A DNA stretch of 64,000 nucleotides from NCBI RefSeq assembly GCF_023101765.2, contig NC_064240.1:558001-622000 (forward strand). The letters run 5' to 3'. Made by a program: the position numbers and the translations under genes. This DNA is from Spodoptera frugiperda. Lineage: Eukaryota; Arthropoda; Insecta; Lepidoptera; Noctuidae. The notes beneath the pieces are model-generated. The model worked only from the letters and a program-made list of their open reading frames with translations, was not told where the DNA came from and did not search any database. Shown here piece by piece: positions 62,101 through 64,000 of this stretch (within the stretch, counting starts at the first letter, position 1; each line of letters opens with the position of its first letter).

Positions 62101-63139
62101 TCTCACTCTTGTTTAAGTATGATTTCATTCAGTTTATTTAAGTCCGCTGCTGGACATAAACTTTGGTGTGTTACAATATCCATACCAGTTAGTACTTAGC
62201 TAACATTGGTAACTAACTTAGGTTATTGATCTGCCGACCTGGCGGAATGTCAATATATATTTAGTCAATGTTCTAATTTTTCCAAGGTTCATGAGGAAAT
62301 GGTCTTCCCGATTTTTCTGTAACTATAGTTAACACAGATATTTTTTATTTAATAAATTAAGTTACTTCCTATACTTAACTTCTACTGTACTTTAGTCTAA
62401 TACCTATATTTATTTTCCCGTTTCCAGCGGGAACAGCAAGCTCAGAAGCAAGACAAGCGCGTCCGTTCCCGCATGTACACGGCGGTGGCTATGTACTCAG
62501 GGCGCTGGCTGCCCGTCCTGTCCCGGCCGCGCGCCGCGCTGGCCGCGCCCTGCACCGACGAGCCGCGCCTGCCGCTGCAGCCCGGGGACATCGTCAGAGC
62601 TACACGGCAGAGGAAGTTAGTTCAAGCTTTTTTACTGTGATTGATACTAGCCTTGGCCCACTAATGCTGGAAAAATCGTTCACATTTTTGCGCTGGGACC
62701 ACTGTAACTTAAGGAGCTATATCCACAGCTCCAACTGGATCTTACTTTGCCTTACTCCGCCTCGTATGTCTGTGGTGGTCTGATGGCTCATAACCCGATA
62801 CGCATTATATTCGGGGGCTTAGTGCTCGCCCACACTCCCAATTTGTATAACAATTATCTAACTGTCACAAGAAGATCGACTACAGAGCCACATGACCATT
62901 TAACAGTGCATAAACAAGTGCAAAAATTGGCTTTAAAAAGTAATTAATAAAATAACTAAGATCTACGTGCTTTAAGCACATGTGATATTCTCTATAGTCT
63001 AATCTTATCATTTTCTTCCAGGCACTGGTTATTCGGCGAGAAGTTAGTGGGAGAGGGCGAGACGCGCGGCCCCCGCGGCTGGTTCCCCCGCGACGTGGCC
63101 ACGCCCAGCGACTACCTCCACAAACCCAAACCCGACTAG
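59107..63139 (+). CDS. ZDHHC6: Palmitoyltransferase ZDHHC6-like (8 exons, 377 aa)
   Basis: S-acylates cysteines of membrane-associated proteins; the family acts in the ER. Exons 59107-59161, 59404-59585, 60000-60084, 60768-60895, 61391-61561, 61847-62053, 62428-62615 and 63022-63139 close in frame. Two hydrophobic segments lie in residues 20-65, then the Cys-rich domain FCTVCNGFKAPRSHHCRKC (about 90-108) running into CVKKMDHHCPWINCCVG with the catalytic DHHC at 116-119. Two more membrane segments follow (about 135-150 and 180-205). The C-terminal part (residues about 285-370) contains the SH3-like module that distinguishes ZDHHC6 (LQPGDIVRATRQRKHWLFG, then RGWFPRDVATPSDYL). It ends KPKPD. Exon 3 ends in AAAT|GTAATT and the split Cys codon is restored by exon 4. 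Confidence 0.92.
60443..60512. repeat. Paired palindromes in ZDHHC6 intron 3
   Basis: atccacataggaatac-TC-gtattcctatgtggat is a perfect 16-bp inverted repeat (60443-60476). Ten bases later ataggaatac-GA-gtattcctat (60487-60508) followed by gtgg is a second, inverted partial copy. Confidence 0.9.
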
Positions 63140-64000
63140 CTGGGACACTACGTCTGGACAGACAGACTGGTATGACTTTTATATAGACTAGGATTAGTTA
63201 ATGAATGGAGTAAATGCGAAATGTAGACTTATAACTTTAAGATAAACTTTAATGTCTATCGGTACATAACATATGCATTATTATTAAATATGTACATGAA
63301 TATTTATGTAGAAAGCCAGTTCATAAAGTGACACGCACAATTATAAAAAATCTAAATTCATAAGTCACCGTGCGTCGTCGAACTCGAATCGATCTTAGCA
63401 CTCCATTTATTGACTCCTCTGTAAATAAATTATGAATCATGTAAAACATGAATTGTATTGTAAGTCAGTCATTTTAACGTTTATCTAGTAATATGGTTGT
63501 TATACATATTATACAGGTTGCAAGTATTATAGGCAGGCCTAAAGTAATTGTCACTATTTGACACTCTGATATGAAATTGTGTAGAACTTTAACTGATGAT
63601 TATTACATAAACTTCTTTTGACTACATTATACTTGTTCCTGTTTCCTATACCATTTGTAATGTTTCTTTGACGACAAGCAACGATCTCAAAACGTTGAAT
63701 TTATTAGTTTTACTATTTACTCAAGTGTATAAGAATATTTCGCTATCTGTCTAAATGTGTTGAGATGTTGTATAATTTATTTTTCTATTTAATTAGAAGA
63801 AAGGTCACAAATTAGTAAATGGCGCCGACAACATTAATTTACATTAATAAATTACAATAGAGTGCACAAATACAGGATTTTATTGAATCCATAATAAACC
63901 TCCAAACCTCCTATATTTTTTCTCTGACTTCGTCAAATAAGCAAAATTGTTATTTGGATATATCTATAGAAGCTATTGATTACTGTGAGTTAAGATTATG
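63140..64000 (+). other. ZDHHC6 3' UTR and downstream
   Basis: AT-rich. Candidate AATAAA signals lie at 63424-63429 and again near 63845 and 63892. No further gene begins before the window ends. Confidence 0.45.

Noticed and set aside
1..64000. CRISPR arrays, operons, riboswitches, phage or bacterial elements
   Set aside because: The window is clearly a spliced insect nuclear genome. No direct-repeat/spacer pattern and no bacterial gene organisation are present.

Overview
This window is nuclear DNA from a lepidopteran (moth or butterfly). The evidence is intron-split genes with GT..AG junctions, an AT-rich background, a tandem odorant-receptor cluster with an insect-type exon pattern, a ZAD zinc-finger gene (an insect-expanded class), and dispersed repeats typical of Lepidoptera (tRNA-derived SINEs, short Helitrons with C-T-A-G ends, non-LTR tails). 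I do not name a species. All gene models were spliced by hand from conserved protein sequence plus splice sites, and every model closes in frame.

Layout, left to right. (1) 214-2661 (+): HIBCH, a mitochondrial 3-hydroxyisobutyryl-CoA hydrolase of valine breakdown, 4 exons. (2) 4768-22066: four complete odorant receptors, here called OR-A to OR-D, arranged as two minus-strand genes followed by two plus-strand genes. All have seven coding exons of nearly identical lengths and phases, so they are recent relatives produced by tandem and inverted duplication. Most of the mobile elements lie in or around this cluster: two SINEs, two Helitrons, a MITE with arms of about 72 bp, and non-LTR tails. (3) 23008-26117 (+): a ZAD plus five C2H2 finger protein. 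(4) 28415-57756 (-): Moesin, the single insect ERM protein, whose coding exons 3-9 sit in under 3 kb while introns of about 12.3 kb and 14.1 kb separate the first exons. (5) 59107-63139 (+): a ZDHHC6-like palmitoyltransferase, 8 exons.

Functional relations. The five neighbourhoods do not form one pathway. HIBCH and OR-A converge, as do the zinc-finger gene and Moesin, whose poly(A) signals lie only about 26 bp apart. Moesin and ZDHHC6 diverge from a shared upstream region of about 1 kb. The ORs are membrane chemoreceptors that should work with the co-receptor Orco, which is not in this window.

Things worth a second look: a coding-like but unexplained open frame in Moesin intron 2 (33839-34009); a candidate alternative Moesin start exon at 52573-52590; an OR-C first intron that is in frame and stop-free; two near-perfect short palindromes; a foldback MITE; and a GC-rich minisatellite in the Moesin 3' UTR. 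I found no obviously novel gene system. The strongest unexplained signal is the 33839-34009 island.
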